This document shows positions 43,799 through 54,689 of a stretch of DNA of 64,000 nt, piece after piece. Under the pieces are notes generated by a model. The model was not told the origin of the DNA and made no database searches. It worked only from the letters and a program-made list of their open reading frames with translations. A program made the translations under genes and the position numbers. Source of the DNA: Pomphorhynchus laevis (taxonomy: Eukaryota; Acanthocephala; Palaeacanthocephala; Echinorhynchida; Pomphorhynchidae); contig WNNJ02001917.1 in NCBI GenBank assembly GCA_012934845.2, positions 22,056 to 86,055 of the forward strand, given 5' to 3'. The stretch's first letter is position 1, and each line of letters starts with the position of its first letter.

Positions 43799-45575
43799 CT
43801 ACCTGGCCAGATCCCGCTGTTGTTGGAGTACACGGCGCGTGGAATTACTTTCAGAGAACCACGCTGCTCTCTCACACCCCGGTCTCCATCCTATCCCACT
43901 CTGCCCAGTCTACTCTCATCCTTCCCGAACTCTTTCATCTTCTCCCTGTATCACCTACAGAAGTATCATCTGTCCTCATGTCCTTGCCCAACAAAACCTC
44001 ACCTGCCGATCCCCTGCCTACCCACATATTAAAATCTATATGCTCATCGATATCCCCATTTCTCACAACCTTGTTTAACTCGTCCATCCGCAGTCGTATC
44101 TTCCCTTCACACTGGAAATCCGCAATCGTTCGTCCCCTCCTTAAGAAACAATCGCTCGACCCCTCCCTTCCTTCTAGCTATCGCCCCATTTCACTACTCC
44201 CTACTCTTTCTAAGCTCTTAGAACGCCTCATCTTAATACAAATCAACGCTTATCTCTCCTCATCCAATCTGTACCCTCCTTTCCAATCCGCTTTCCGCTC
44301 TAATCACTCGACAGAAATCGCATGCATAAAAGTGTACAACGACTTACTCATTTCTCGAGACAAGGCTCTATATAGTGTTCTCATCTCCCTGGACCTCTCC
44401 TCCGCATTCGACATTGTCGACCACTCCGTCCTCCTTTCTCGCCTTCGTCATGATTACGGCTTTTCTTCCTCCTCCGTAGCTTGGTTCGCCTCATATCTAT
44501 CCGACCGTTCCTTTCGCGTCTGTTCTAATTCATCATCCTCCCCTCCTATCCCTATTTTTTGCGGGGTTCCACAAGGTTCAGTCCTAGGTCCCCTGCTTTT
44601 CTCTCTTTTGCTTGGCGATCTCTCTCCATTTATCAAACCTTACTCCTTTAACGTCATGCAATACGCCGATGACATTCTAATCTATGCTCATGCACCCGCA
44701 CATCGCATACACGACATCGCCATTTCTGCCTCCAACTGTCTCTCTTCTATCTACAAGCGTCTCTCCAATCTCCATCTCGTTCTAAACGCCGAAAAGTCCA
44801 AAATAATGTGGATCCTTCCCCGTAAACCAAGCATATCTCCTCCCATTGTATCTTTTGCCTCATCGATCATCCCTGTAGTCCACAATCTCACTTTCTTAGG
44901 CTTCCATTTCGATGATCACCTTTCCCTTAAACCCTTCGTCCGTGACAAGGTCCGCTCGTCTAACTTAATTCTTCGTGACATCCGCCGTATCCGCCCCCTT
45001 ATCGACTTCCGTTCTTGTATGTCTCTTCTTTCATCGCTTCTTTTCCCTAAAATCGATTACTGCCTTAGCCTTTTCGCCAATTCTCCAAAATCCATCATCC
45101 TACCCCTACAACGAATAATCAACACCGCCGTTCGAGTGCTCTTTCGCCTCCGTCGCTTCGACCACACATCCACATATTTTGCCCAACTCTCCTGGCCCAC
45201 CATCCACATCCGCATCAAACTCCGCCTTCTTCTCATTACTTTTCGTCTCATCGCTGTCGGCTCCCCATCGTTCATCAACCTTCCTTTCTTAGACGATACT
45301 CGCCCCACCTCGCTATCGCTTCGTTCCTGTCATACCCTCTTACTCCACGTTTCCTAATTACTCCAACAACTACGGTCTCCGATCCTTCCTCGTCGCCGCC
45401 TCACTCGCCTGGAATCAACTCCCTCTCGACGTCCGCCGCGCTCCCTCTTTTATCACATTCAAACACCTCCTCCGTTCACACCTTCTCGACGCCTGATTCA
45501 CAGTTTTGTTTTTGTTGTGGTCATGTAAGCGTGCGCTGGCACGCATTTGCCACGTTAAAATAAATCATCTTTTTT
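43799..45575 (+). mobile_element. CR1/L2-type LINE, 5'-truncated, inserted in LINE B (LINE A copy 3)
   Basis: The insertion lies between TTATGAT target duplications (43792-43798 and 45576-45582). Its first 62 bp (43799-43860) copy LINE B sequence from 43590-43651; LINE A proper starts at about 43861 and covers RT to 3' end. The 3' hairpin is at 45529-45544, followed by CGTTAAAATAAATCATC and a T run. It is younger than LINE B. Confidence 0.9.
43978..45357 (+). CDS. LINE A ORF2 reverse transcriptase (5'-truncated)
   Basis: 459 open codons. Thumb-proximal and palm motifs in order: LKKQSLDPSLPSSYRPISLL, AFRSNHSTEIACIKVYN, VLISLDLSSAFDIVDHS (motif A), GVPQGSVLGPLLFSLLLGDL (motif B), NVMQYADDILIYAHAPA (YADD, motif C), SKIMWILPRK, LGFHFDDHLSL, then the C-terminal RIINTAVRVLFRLRRFDH region. 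The frame shifts near 45340 and the tail continues (SLPLDVRRAPS-type end). The endonuclease is absent through 5' truncation. An intact YADD shows this copy decayed less than copy 2. Confidence 0.85.
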   Translation: MSLPNKTSPADPLPTHILKSICSSISPFLTTLFNSSIRSRIFPSHWKSAIVRPLLKKQSLDPSLPSSYRPISLLPTLSKLLERLILIQINAYLSSSNLYPPFQSAFRSNHSTEIACIKVYNDLLISRDKALYSVLISLDLSSAFDIVDHSVLLSRLRHDYGFSSSSVAWFASYLSDRSFRVCSNSSSSPPIPIFCGVPQGSVLGPLLFSLLLGDLSPFIKPYSFNVMQYADDILIYAHAPAHRIHDIAISASNCLSSIYKRLSNLHLVLNAEKSKIMWILPRKPSISPPIVSFASSIIPVVHNLTFLGFHFDDHLSLKPFVRDKVRSSNLILRDIRRIRPLIDFRSCMSLLSSLLFPKIDYCLSLFANSPKSIILPLQRIINTAVRVLFRLRRFDHTSTYFAQLSWPTIHIRIKLRLLLITFRLIAVGSPSFINLPFLDDTRPTSLSLRSCHTLLLHVS

Positions 45576-45582
45576 TTATGAT

Positions 45583-47427
45583 GTTTTTAAACAGGCAAGA
45601 AATTTATTCAATTCATTGAAGAGAAAGAAGCGGTGTGCATTTGAGAATGCATTAGCTAACAAGTGTAAATACGATTTAAAGGTCCTTTTTCAGTACCTAT
45701 CAAGCAGGGGAGCTGTTGATTCTTCGATTTGTCACTACTTCTATGACATTTCTGCGAATGACCTAGCTGAAGAGTTTGCGGCACACTATTGCACTTCAGT
45801 AGAGCCCGCAAATGAACATCAAACTTTTTGTATGGAATCTAGTGTGCTGAACACTTACTCTGACACGTGTCTTGAGTTGGACCTTGACAATTTGATAACG
45901 CCAGCTAAAGTCTATTCCGAATTACGCCGTCTAAAAGCAAATAATTCAAGAGGTTGTGACTTACTACCTTCTGTTTATCTGCGCAGATTAGCAGGCTCAA
46001 TTTGCGTTCCTCTCTGTGCAATTTTTCGCCAGTCAATCTTGGAAAGATCTCTTCCTAATGTGTGGAAGCAGTCAATTGTTCTTCCCTACTTCAAGAAGGG
46101 AGATCGCTCTTCCGTCGAGAATTATAGGCCGGTGAGCATTACCTGCATTTGCTGTAGAGTGTTGGAGAGGTTTGTGCATCGCTACATGGTTGAGTTTTTT
46201 CGTGTAGGAAAAATTTTAGTCCCTAATCAGCACGGATTTCGGGAGGGTTATTCAACTGTTTCAAATTTGCTTGATGCTCATCTTGATTGGACAGCGAATA
46301 AGACACATTATATCGATACAGACATTATATTCTTCGACTTTTCTAAAGCTTTTGATAGAGTAGATCATGGTCTACTTCTTCAGAAACTTGTCAATACTGG
46401 ACTCCCAAACATAATAGTTGATTGGATTAGAGAATTTCTTCGTGATCGTTGCTTTCGAGTACTTGTCGATTGGTCATTGTCTGTGTCTAGAGAATGTCAT
46501 ATTGGAGTACCTCAAGGTTCAGTTTTGGGTCCGCTTTTATTCAGCATTTATGTTAACGATTTGCCTGGGTGCATTCGCTCTCGATCATGTTTGTATGCAG
46601 ATGACTTAAAAATATGGCGGCCCATTCATTCATGTGAGGATGTTGATAATTTGCAAACTGACATAGATAATTTGGAGTTGTGGGCGGCGTTAAACAAGCT
46701 TGTGATAAATGTTTCGAAATGCAAACACATGCGTATTATTGGTAATGCTCGCAAGCAACTAACATCAGCTTGTTACACATATAAGGACTGTATTGTGGAA
46801 AGTGTCGATAGTTACAAAGATTTAGGAGTATGGGTTACCTCTAATTTATCAACCAAAAAGCACACTGATCAAGCTTGTGCCAACTCCAATAAAATGATAG
46901 GTATGATTCGACGCGCGTTTGTTCGCGTTAATCCGACTGCTCTTCGGCCTCTGATTTTAGCACATGTATTGAGTAGACTTTTATATGCAGCTCCGATTGT
47001 ATACCCACGTACTGTGCATGAACATAAGAAATCAGAGAGGGTACTTCGCAGGGCAACAAAGCTAGCACCAACGTTGGCGTCGCTGCCTTATGAAGACAGA
47101 CTGAGATCATTAGGACTTGAGACCGTCACATGGACCCGTCGGTACATGGATATGTGCCTTGTTTGGCATTTATTCCAACGTCCTCATCACCCTCTTCGGA
47201 GTAGGGTTCAACTACGTTGTTCAAATGTTCTTCGCGGTCATTCTTTAACTATTCGAAGAAACAGAGTACAGAAATTGGGCGCGATGCAATTTGATAGAAG
47301 AATTGTTGAGCTGTGGAACAACCTTGATGCAGACACCGTTGGATGCAGTTCACTTAGTGCTTTTAAAAGAAGACTACGAATGGATCAAACAATGTTTCGT
47401 GTTGCATTTCCTTATTTTAAAAACTAA
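45583..47427 (+). CDS. LINE B ORF2, reverse transcriptase half
   Basis: Continuous open frame from the insertion point (VFKQARNLFNSLKRKKRC) through ANKCKYDLKVLFQYL, RRLKANNSRGCDLLP, LPYFKKGDRSSVENYRPVSI, QHGFREGYSTVSNLLDAH, DIIFFDFSKAFDRVDHGLL (motif A), HIGVPQGSVLGPLLFSIYVN (motif B), SCLYADDLKIWRPI (motif C) and KDLGVWVTSNLS, then a long C-terminal region to a stop at 47427. The FSKAFDxVDH and GVPQGSVLGPLLFxIYxNDL signatures are CR1-type. All catalytic aspartates are present. Confidence 0.9.
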   Translation, partial: VFKQARNLFNSLKRKKRCAFENALANKCKYDLKVLFQYLSSRGAVDSSICHYFYDISANDLAEEFAAHYCTSVEPANEHQTFCMESSVLNTYSDTCLELDLDNLITPAKVYSELRRLKANNSRGCDLLPSVYLRRLAGSICVPLCAIFRQSILERSLPNVWKQSIVLPYFKKGDRSSVENYRPVSITCICCRVLERFVHRYMVEFFRVGKILVPNQHGFREGYSTVSNLLDAHLDWTANKTHYIDTDIIFFDFSKAFDRVDHGLLLQKLVNTGLPNIIVDWIREFLRDRCFRVLVDWSLSVSRECHIGVPQGSVLGPLLFSIYVNDLPGCIRSRSCLYADDLKIWRPIHSCEDVDNLQTDIDNLELWAALNKLVINVSKCKHMRIIGNARKQLTSACYTYKDCIVESVDSYKDLGVWVTSNLSTKKHTDQACANSNKMIGMIRRAFVRVNPTALRPLILAHVLSRLLYAAPIVYPRTVHEHKKSERVLRRATKLAPTLASLPYEDRLRSLGLETVTWTRRYMDMCLVWHLFQRPHHPLRSRVQLRCSNVLRGHSLTIRRNRVQKLGAMQFDRRIVELWNNLDADTVGCSSLSAFKRRLRMDQTMFRVAFPYFKN

Positions 47428-47509
47428 TTAATTTATTTACGAACTTATTGTGAGCCAGCTATTTGAGCTAATGCTCGTATGTTGTTGAATGTATAATAAT
47501 AATAATAAT

Positions 47510-47870
47510 AACATGCTGTAATACTTGTATGGTCTATAAGGAATCCAGCTAGTTGTTAAAAAATCACACGAAACTTTTCTGTAAATTTATATATTCCATA
47601 CAAGTCTGACAGTTATCGAAATAGATTTCCAGAGCAGGTCATTTTAATCTGTGAAATGTAAGGATGTAACGCTGCTCTGTGATTTAATTCTAAACATGTC
47701 TGCAAACTAGTGTACGAATATCTTCACTAACTAGTTTTAACACGATTTAACAAATAACACCATCCTGCGCCGACGATAGTACTCAATGGATCATTATGAC
47801 CCAGCCACTGAGCATTAATGCTTCAACATGCTGTAATACTTGGATGATCTATAAGGATGTCTATACTTAG
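47510..47870. repeat. 315-bp tandem satellite, right block
   Basis: After the LINE B tail the satellite continues mid-unit (AACATGCTGTAATACTTG), passes into a new unit at about 47653 (CTGTGAAATGTAAGGATG) and dissolves after about 47860. It is about 85% like the left block. It also contains an unfilled copy of the LINE B target (TTCAACATGCTGTAATAC, about 47822). Confidence 0.85.
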
Positions 47871-47989
47871 ATGGTCTATTCTGAATTATCAAATGTATCA
47901 TTGGGCATAATAATATAATAACATATTAGTATATAGTAGTCGGAAATAGAATCATTTGACAGTATTCTATACGGGCGATATTTGGTGTC

Positions 47990-49090
47990 ATCTAGCAAAA
48001 AATAAAATACGTTTTTTTGGTGAAGGTGCAAAATCTTATGGCGGATACTCTGAAAGAGTATGAAAATCGATAATTATTTCAGACTTATAGTAGGGATGTA
48101 GTAGAGTAAACTTTTTGCATGGTTTGAAATACAAATTTAATGCATTTTGCAAAATATTCGTAAAGTCGACGTAATAAATCCACATTAACATCAAATTGTG
48201 TGCGTTTACTCATTATTCGTTAAATTAACTGTTCTGGTTGTGATATTGTTGATTACACACTCTGTTTTAACCTACATAATACAAAGAAATCAAGATAACT
48301 TAGATCTAGGTAATGAGAGAGCATCTCATTTTTCCTTATCTTCTAATCCAACCATTGAAGTTATCATTCAACAAACCTTTTGTTTTTGTGCTAAAATAGA
48401 CAGGGGCGCTATTCAGTTGGAACCATTCAGAAGTCCTACACTAAAACATTGATTTGTGGCATTAATTTATCTTTGAGAATAGCACGATAGATGCCTTCTG
48501 TTACATGATTATCAAATAGATGATTTTTTAAAATGGCTCTTTACATGATCTTTCAACAACAAGCCAAAACGGTTTGAACAACTTTCTGTTAACAAAATAA
48601 GAATTTTTTTGTGACCAATAGGGAACATTTTGTTTATTAATCTCACGATTTACATAAAACAACGATTCATTACTACATAATACATTGTCTTATTGAAATC
48701 GAATGTTTTCATTCAGTTTTTGCAAAACCATTCGAGTATCTCAATTTATCTATGGGGACCATCCTTTGTTATTTGGTGAAACTTGTATGAATGGAATTTT
48801 TAGCAGCTTAATAATTTGACCAACGGTTATTTAGGAATACATGGATCTGCTCCAAATTAATTTCTGGGCTGGCATACATTTTAGAAACAGCAAATTCATT
48901 TGTTTTCGACTAGCACCGTAGTTCGTCCACAACGCGGTTTTGTTGCTGCTTGTGTCCATGAATTTCCAAATCAACTTTGCTACCGTTGAAAAACCAATTG
49001 TGATTCTTCTAGGATGAAGTTTACTTATTTCTTCTGTTATTTTTCGATGTGACCTTCTTTCAATCCCACGAAAAGGATTTAATTCAATTC
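47990..49090 (-). mobile_element. Decayed Tc1/mariner-like element
   Basis: Minus-strand traces follow the transposase order: FRGIERRSHRKITEEIS, HPRRITIGFSTVAKLIWKF near 49.0 kb (DNA-binding region), then SLFYVNREINKQNVPYWSQ near 48.65 kb, which recalls the ExxFxxNGxVNRQNxRYW block of Tc-like transposases. A further trace (HVTEGIYRAI, near 48.5 kb) may be the catalytic end. Many stops and frame changes; terminal inverted repeats were not located. Confidence 0.5.
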
Positions 49091-49099
49091 GTATTTTTA

Positions 49100-49995
49100 A
49101 TCTATAAACGTAAGAAATTGTAAGAAAACAAATGGAATCAATAAAAAGACGTTACGGACTTGAATGTTGGACGAATCGCCAAATGACGATTCATATCTTT
49201 CGGAATTTCTAGCGAAAATGGATGATGAATCACACAATAATATAGTCATAATTAGTAGAATTTCGACGGCGAAATAGAAAAAGAAAAATATCAATTGGCA
49301 TTTGTTTATTGCTAATGCAATATTCGACGACATTTTATTTTCCATGTTTGGCTTGATTTAAATAATTTTTAAAAATATTTTAAAAAATGAACCCTTGAAT
49401 ATCGCTGGATCAGCAAAATGAGGCTTACAATACCAAAGTGTGATTTTGAAAATAAACATCAGTTTAAAAATATCATAAAAGTTTTTTCTTATCATTGCAA
49501 TTTTTAGATTTTTTAAATTTAATTTACTTTTTAGGTAAAATTAGGGTTTTGCCTATTTCAATATAGACATTAGCTCAAGCTAAAAATTTCCAACATTGTC
49601 GCGATATATGCGAAATATTTTATAAATGGTTGTAGCGTTTTTATTTTACTCTTAATTAAATTTTAAACTTTTTAAAAAATAAATAGAATTTGCGTTACTT
49701 AGCTTGATTTCTACAATATTAAATTGTCAATGTAAAAGCGCATATATAAACTGTATAGAATAGGAGAAACGTTATTAGAAAACGGTCGGGCCACTAAACT
49801 AACATATCCTTTCCTAATCTAAATTTATCAATATTTTAAAAATTACAAATAATTTAAAAGATTATAAAATAATTTGACTAAAATTATAATTTAATTTGTA
49901 ACATAATTAAAATATATAATTAATAAATAATTATGAATAATCATTTCCTATGCATAATTATTAATTATTATCAAGTTAAAGCGCATATATAAACT
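49100..49995. other. AT-rich sequence without a recognisable gene
   Basis: The only longer frame (49097-49345 minus) has a hydrophobic stretch but no recognisable family. The rest is A/T-rich noncoding DNA. Confidence 0.55.
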
Positions 49996-49997
49996 GT

Positions 49998-51430
49998 ATA
50001 ACTGTGTTCATAACTGTGTAAAAACTAAATCTAAACAATATAAATATATGAAATATATGTTTCGATACATTGATGATATATGTGTATCTAATTCTAATAA
50101 TTTTTATTCAATTAGTGAACAAATTTATTAACGCCTATCTAACAAAAATTAAACCATCAAGTAAATATAAATATATGGATAAAATTAAATTATTAGAATC
50201 CTTAAATATTTTAATAAATTAAAATTATTTAAAGGTAGGGACATCTATATTTAGACAAATAAAATGTGTTTCAATTAGAGTTAATAGTAGCCAAATTATA
50301 GCTGAATTATTTTTAAACTTTATAGAATATTAATTTGTTCAAATCTGTTTAAAATCTGTTCGATACATCGATGATATATGTGTATTTAATTCTAGCAATT
50401 TTTATTCAATAAGCGAACAAATTTATCCAGTTTGCCATATTCTTAATAAAACCAATATTAATGATAAAGAAGGTATATATCGTGTTATGAACATTAAATT
50501 AACATCGGTTTAAACTACTTTTAATTTATATCGTAAAGATTACATATTAAATATCATTATTTAATGATAATTATTAAATTTTAATTGATTAATTCAGCAT
50601 TATTATTCAATGGTAAGTAATAATAGTCTAATTACTGCTGACTTATCTTTAAGCTTTATAGAATATGAATTTGTTCATAACTGTTTAAAAAATAAATATT
50701 AATTATTTAAAGATATGAAATGTTTCGATATATTGATAATATGTGTGTATTTAACTCTAACAATTTTTATTTAATAAGCGAACAAATTTATCCAGGTAGC
50801 CTTATTCTTAATAAAAACCAATATTGATGATAAAGAAGGTATATATCCCGATATAAACATTATATTGACATCAATTAAAACTACTATTAATTTATATCGT
50901 AAAGATGACATATTTAAATTTACAAGAAACATATTTTTGCATGAGCATTCATGCATACCATATAACATAAACTATAATACATTAAATAATGAAATTTTAA
51001 GAATTGCAACAAATTGTAACAATATTGGTTTTAAATATAAAGTGTATATGTGTATATCACTGTAGTGATATATAGATATATAAGTGATATTTAAGTGATA
51101 TATAAATATATCACTTTATAAATATATAAAGTGATATATTTATATCACTTTATAAATATATAAAGTGATATATTTATATCACTTTATAAATATATAAAGT
51201 GATATATTTATATCACTTAAAATATAAAGTGATATATTTATATCACTTTAAATATAAAGTGATATATGTGTATTTAACTCTAGCAATTTTTATTCAATAA
51301 CCGAACAAATTTATCGAGGTAGCCTCATTCTTAATAAAACCAATATTATTTTTATTTATTTATTTTAATTTATATAATTTTTTAATTTTCTAATTATATT
51401 AATTATGTTGACTTAGTTAGCTGATTTGAT
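49998..51430 (+). mobile_element. Cluster of broken Naiad-like PLE pieces (P5)
   Basis: At least four plus-strand pieces lie end to end: FVHNCVKTKSKQYK to FRYIDDICV (49998-50130); an overlapping piece from LTKIKPSSKYKYMDK through a second YIDDICVFN (50128-50580); a third from about 50605 to the thumb (IFLHEHSCIPYN, ICNNIGF) at 51030; and short remnants at 51265-51350 and the PLE 3'-terminal GTTGACTTAGTTAGCTGATT near 51405. All are heavily mutated. Repeated coverage of the same RT segment means these are separate insertions or duplications. Confidence 0.8.
51060..51268. repeat. Palindromic AT satellite
   Basis: A run of GTGATATATTTATATCAC units joined by TTTATAAATATATAAA; GTGATA recurs at 51131, 51165, 51199, 51229 and 51259 (34- then 30-bp spacing). 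Every unit is self-complementary, so the block can form many alternative hairpins. It sits inside the PLE cluster. Confidence 0.9.
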
Positions 51431-52925
51431 TTGCTTATAAATGTCATGTGCTAACTGTAGAAAGATAAAGTTCATAGTATGTTCATTACTTCCGGATGAG
51501 ACATCAACGTTAAAACTTATCGCCTTGTAACTTACAAAGATTATATATTAAACTAACATATTTCGAATTTATATCGCATTGAATAAAATATGAACTGACA
51601 TATTTTTAAACTGAATTGAATTTGATTCAGTTTCAAAATAATAAAAAAATATTAAATTAAAAAAAATAGAAATTTTCAAATTTCTTAAATTTGATTTTAA
51701 CATTTGAAACTTTAAACAAACTTAATAAAGGTCGAACTTAAATAAATTATTATTTTTAGATAAACTGAATTTGATCGATATCACTGATAGCTAATCGAAA
51801 TAAACATTTTACGATGTTAGTAACTAGTAACTAAGTCAGCTAATATCCACTCATTCACATCAATTAGTGAACTAAATTATCTTAATAAACTAGTTGATCA
51901 ACTTATCATCAACCAGTTTATCAGCTAACTAGTCAACCAGTTTATCTTAATCCTGCCAGCTACAAAATAAAGATATAAAACAGTAAATATTGTTAGCATT
52001 TTACACTGTAAACAAATATTGCATTATTTACTTATACTCAACAGTCTGAACATGTTTTCGTTCAGACAAAACACGTTCAGACAACACATATGCAATCCCT
52101 ATTAGTACAAATCTAAACTATAAATCCCTATTAGTACAGTCTAAACATGTTTTCGTTTAGACAAAACACGTTCAGACAACACATATGCAGTCCCTATTAG
52201 TACAAAATATTAAAATAAATCAATGAATAAAATTGAATTAAAATAATTTTTTAATAAACTGATATTAAATAAACTGTTTATATGACAGTGAGCTGACAAA
52301 TGTCTTCTATTTTTCTCTTGAAAATATTAAACTTTATTTATCATTTTTCTGGAAATAATTCAAGCCGAAATTTTCAGGCCTTGTCAAGATATACGAAATA
52401 TTTTATAATATTTTTCAAGTGCTGACCTATTATATTTGAACTATTATATATGAACAATTTTATAAATATTTCGGCTACGTTCAAAATTTATAATAAATTT
52501 TTACAAGCAAAAACACAAAGAATGATTTATAATATCAACTTATCAATATTTTAAAATTTAATTAATCGTTGAAGGCATAAAATATTCTTCGTTTCCTAAA
52601 TAGGAAAACGTGATTTTTTATTAATACATTCTTATATTTTAACACTACAGGGTATCTTTGTAGAATATAAATTGTAAATTATAAGTTTAAAATTGAAATA
52701 TTTACATTCTTACAATTTTCTTAATTTAGAACTCCATAAAATAGATTAAAGTTTTTAAAAATGAGTGGGATCACCAATCACACAAGGCCCAGACCACTCC
52801 GATAAATATAGATAAATGGTATACAATGGTAAATACCTTGCAGTTAAATCATGAATCAACTAAATCATTAATGGATTAAAAAATAGCCATTGAATATTAG
52901 AACTATTAAATCATTTTTATTGCGC
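51431..52925. other. AT-rich sequence without a recognisable gene
   Basis: No coding similarity. It contains a 95-bp tandem duplication (52042-52204) and short repeats of AACTAGTTGATC type near 51.85-51.95 kb. Confidence 0.55.
52042..52204. repeat. 95-bp direct duplication
   Basis: CAGTCTGAACATGTTTTCGT at 52042 recurs at 52137 with few changes. Both copies contain GACAAAACACGTTCAGACAA and CCCTATTAGTACA. The word GTCTGAAC and its complement GTTCAGAC give internal hairpins. Confidence 0.8.
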
Positions 52926-53640
52926 TTTTTTACTAATAAAGACTTTATTCCGTCACTTGCTTTAAATTATTTTGTTGAATTGAACATTTCTTTCGCTAGT
53001 TTTTAAAAATATTGCAAGATCTGGAGTTGAAATATTACACTCTAAATTCAATAAAACAGATGTTAGGTTTACTTCGTAGAGTTTGAATGCATCAGCTTGG
53101 TTTTTAAAACGGCAAATTGACCATTAAAAGGTCTTTAGCACATTAAACGCATCATTACTTGGCTAGGCGGGTTGGAAAACATGATCCTCATAGTAGTAAA
53201 TATTATCCTAAAAGTAGTATCTTATAGTGGTAAAGTTTTAATTGTATTCTCTATAGGGCAATTGTGATACCCCATCATTCTATGTTCTGGTCAGAAGTTT
53301 TCTTTGTCATGATGTTAGAATTAATTGTGAAGATATTTTCATAGTCAAATTCGCACCTTCAACACACTCTTTAATCGTCGTAGTCAAATTCGCACCTCCA
53401 ACACAGTCTTTAATCGTCGTAGTCAAATTCGCACCTCCAACACACTTTTTAATCGTCTGAGGTTTGCTATGCAAATTATCAGTTGTTCTAATCGAGACCG
53501 AAGTTGTTACTGATCGTCATGTTAGAAACTTTTTATCAACTTTTTTTATTCTTTCTGTGTATAATACAATAATGAATATTTAAAATTTATTGATGACAAT
53601 ATTTTATTAAATTATATTCCCGTATTTAAAATGAAAAGTT
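52926..53640. repeat. 715-bp duplicated segment, copy 2
   Basis: Near-identical partner of 24834-25548 (one visible substitution, at 53621). It has the same orientation and unrelated flanks on both sides. Confidence 0.9.
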
Positions 53641-53869
53641 CTTATTAAATTTAAACTTAAAAATTAACTTTAACTTTATTTAATTTTTAATTAAATAATT
53701 AATTAAAAATCATGATTAATAAAAGTTAAATGATAAATAATTAAATAAATAATTAATAATTAATAAATAATAAATGATTGTTATATAAGAAATATGAAAT
53801 GTGAAATGACGTTAGTTCATAAATTGGATAAATTAAATCTACAAATCGTGTTGTGAGTATATGTAATGT

Positions 53870-54310
53870 GAATTATGTAATGTATTATATTTTATATTAT
53901 ATGGTATGCATGAATGCTCATGCAAAAATATGTTTCTTGCGAATTTAAATATGTCATCTTTACGATATAAATTAAAAGTAATTTTAATCGATGTTAATTT
54001 AATGTTAATGTTAATTTAAATAATAAAATAAATAATTGTTTTAAGACTTTTTATAATTTATATCAACGTTATTTAATGTATTATATTTAATATTATATGG
54101 TATTTATGAATGCTCATGCAAAAATGTTTCTTGCGAATTTAAACATGTCATCTTTACAATATAAATCAAAAGTAATTTTAATCGATGTGAATTTAATGTT
54201 CATATCTAGATATATACCTTCTTTATCATCAATATTGAGGTTGTTAAGAATAAGGCTTTCTGGATAAATGTGCTCACTAATTGAATAAAAATTATTAGAA
54301 TTAAATACAT
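53870..54310 (-). mobile_element. PLE fragments, RT thumb, two overlapping copies (P6)
   Basis: Minus-strand thumb sequences (HEHSCIPYNIKYN, LYRKDDIFKFARN) appear twice, at about 53880-54010 and 54065-54300. The second continues to the ILNNLNIDDKEGIYLDMN region. Both are broken. Confidence 0.75.
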
Positions 54311-54689
54311 ATTCTTTGAATTTAATTTGTCTTGATATTCTTTGTTTATCTAGATATTCTCCGCTTGATCTACATCTTCGCCGATTGATCTAGATTATTT
54401 CCTCTTGATCAGAAAATTCGCCGCCTGATTGTATTTATGCCATTTATATTATCTCAACTTATTTTGTGTAACACTACGCTGTTATACAACAGTGGATTAA
54501 TGCTATGTACTACATATCGGCAAGCTGGTGGGACGAGCTTAAAAATATTTCTATAATAATTCTGATATTATATTTTTAAAATATACTAGCATTATTATAT
54601 TATACTAAAATATACTAGTCACATCCGTATAATATGCAATATAAAAATTTGTTTGGATTTAGGAAGTTTTTCTTTAATACCAAAGAATT

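Larger units (their letters stand above)
41095..47509 (+). mobile_element. CR1-type LINE, nearly complete, with nested insertion (LINE B)
   Basis: Bounded by AACAT target duplications (41090-41094 and 47510-47514) inside the satellite. The 5' leader begins with about four copies of TATAGAAGAACGA (41.10-41.16 kb). ORF1 (41301-42764) and ORF2 (from 42677/42824, interrupted at 43798 and resumed at 45583, ending 47427) follow, then a 3' end with an (ATA)n tail. Without the 1784-bp insertion the element is about 4.63 kb and both ORFs are open. It is young compared with almost everything else here. Confidence 0.9.

Noticed and set aside
48198-48452. 84-codon plus-strand frame with a hydrophobic N-terminus as a secreted or membrane protein
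   Set aside because: It overlaps the decayed minus-strand Tc-like element and has no homology I recognise, so it is likely a chance frame.
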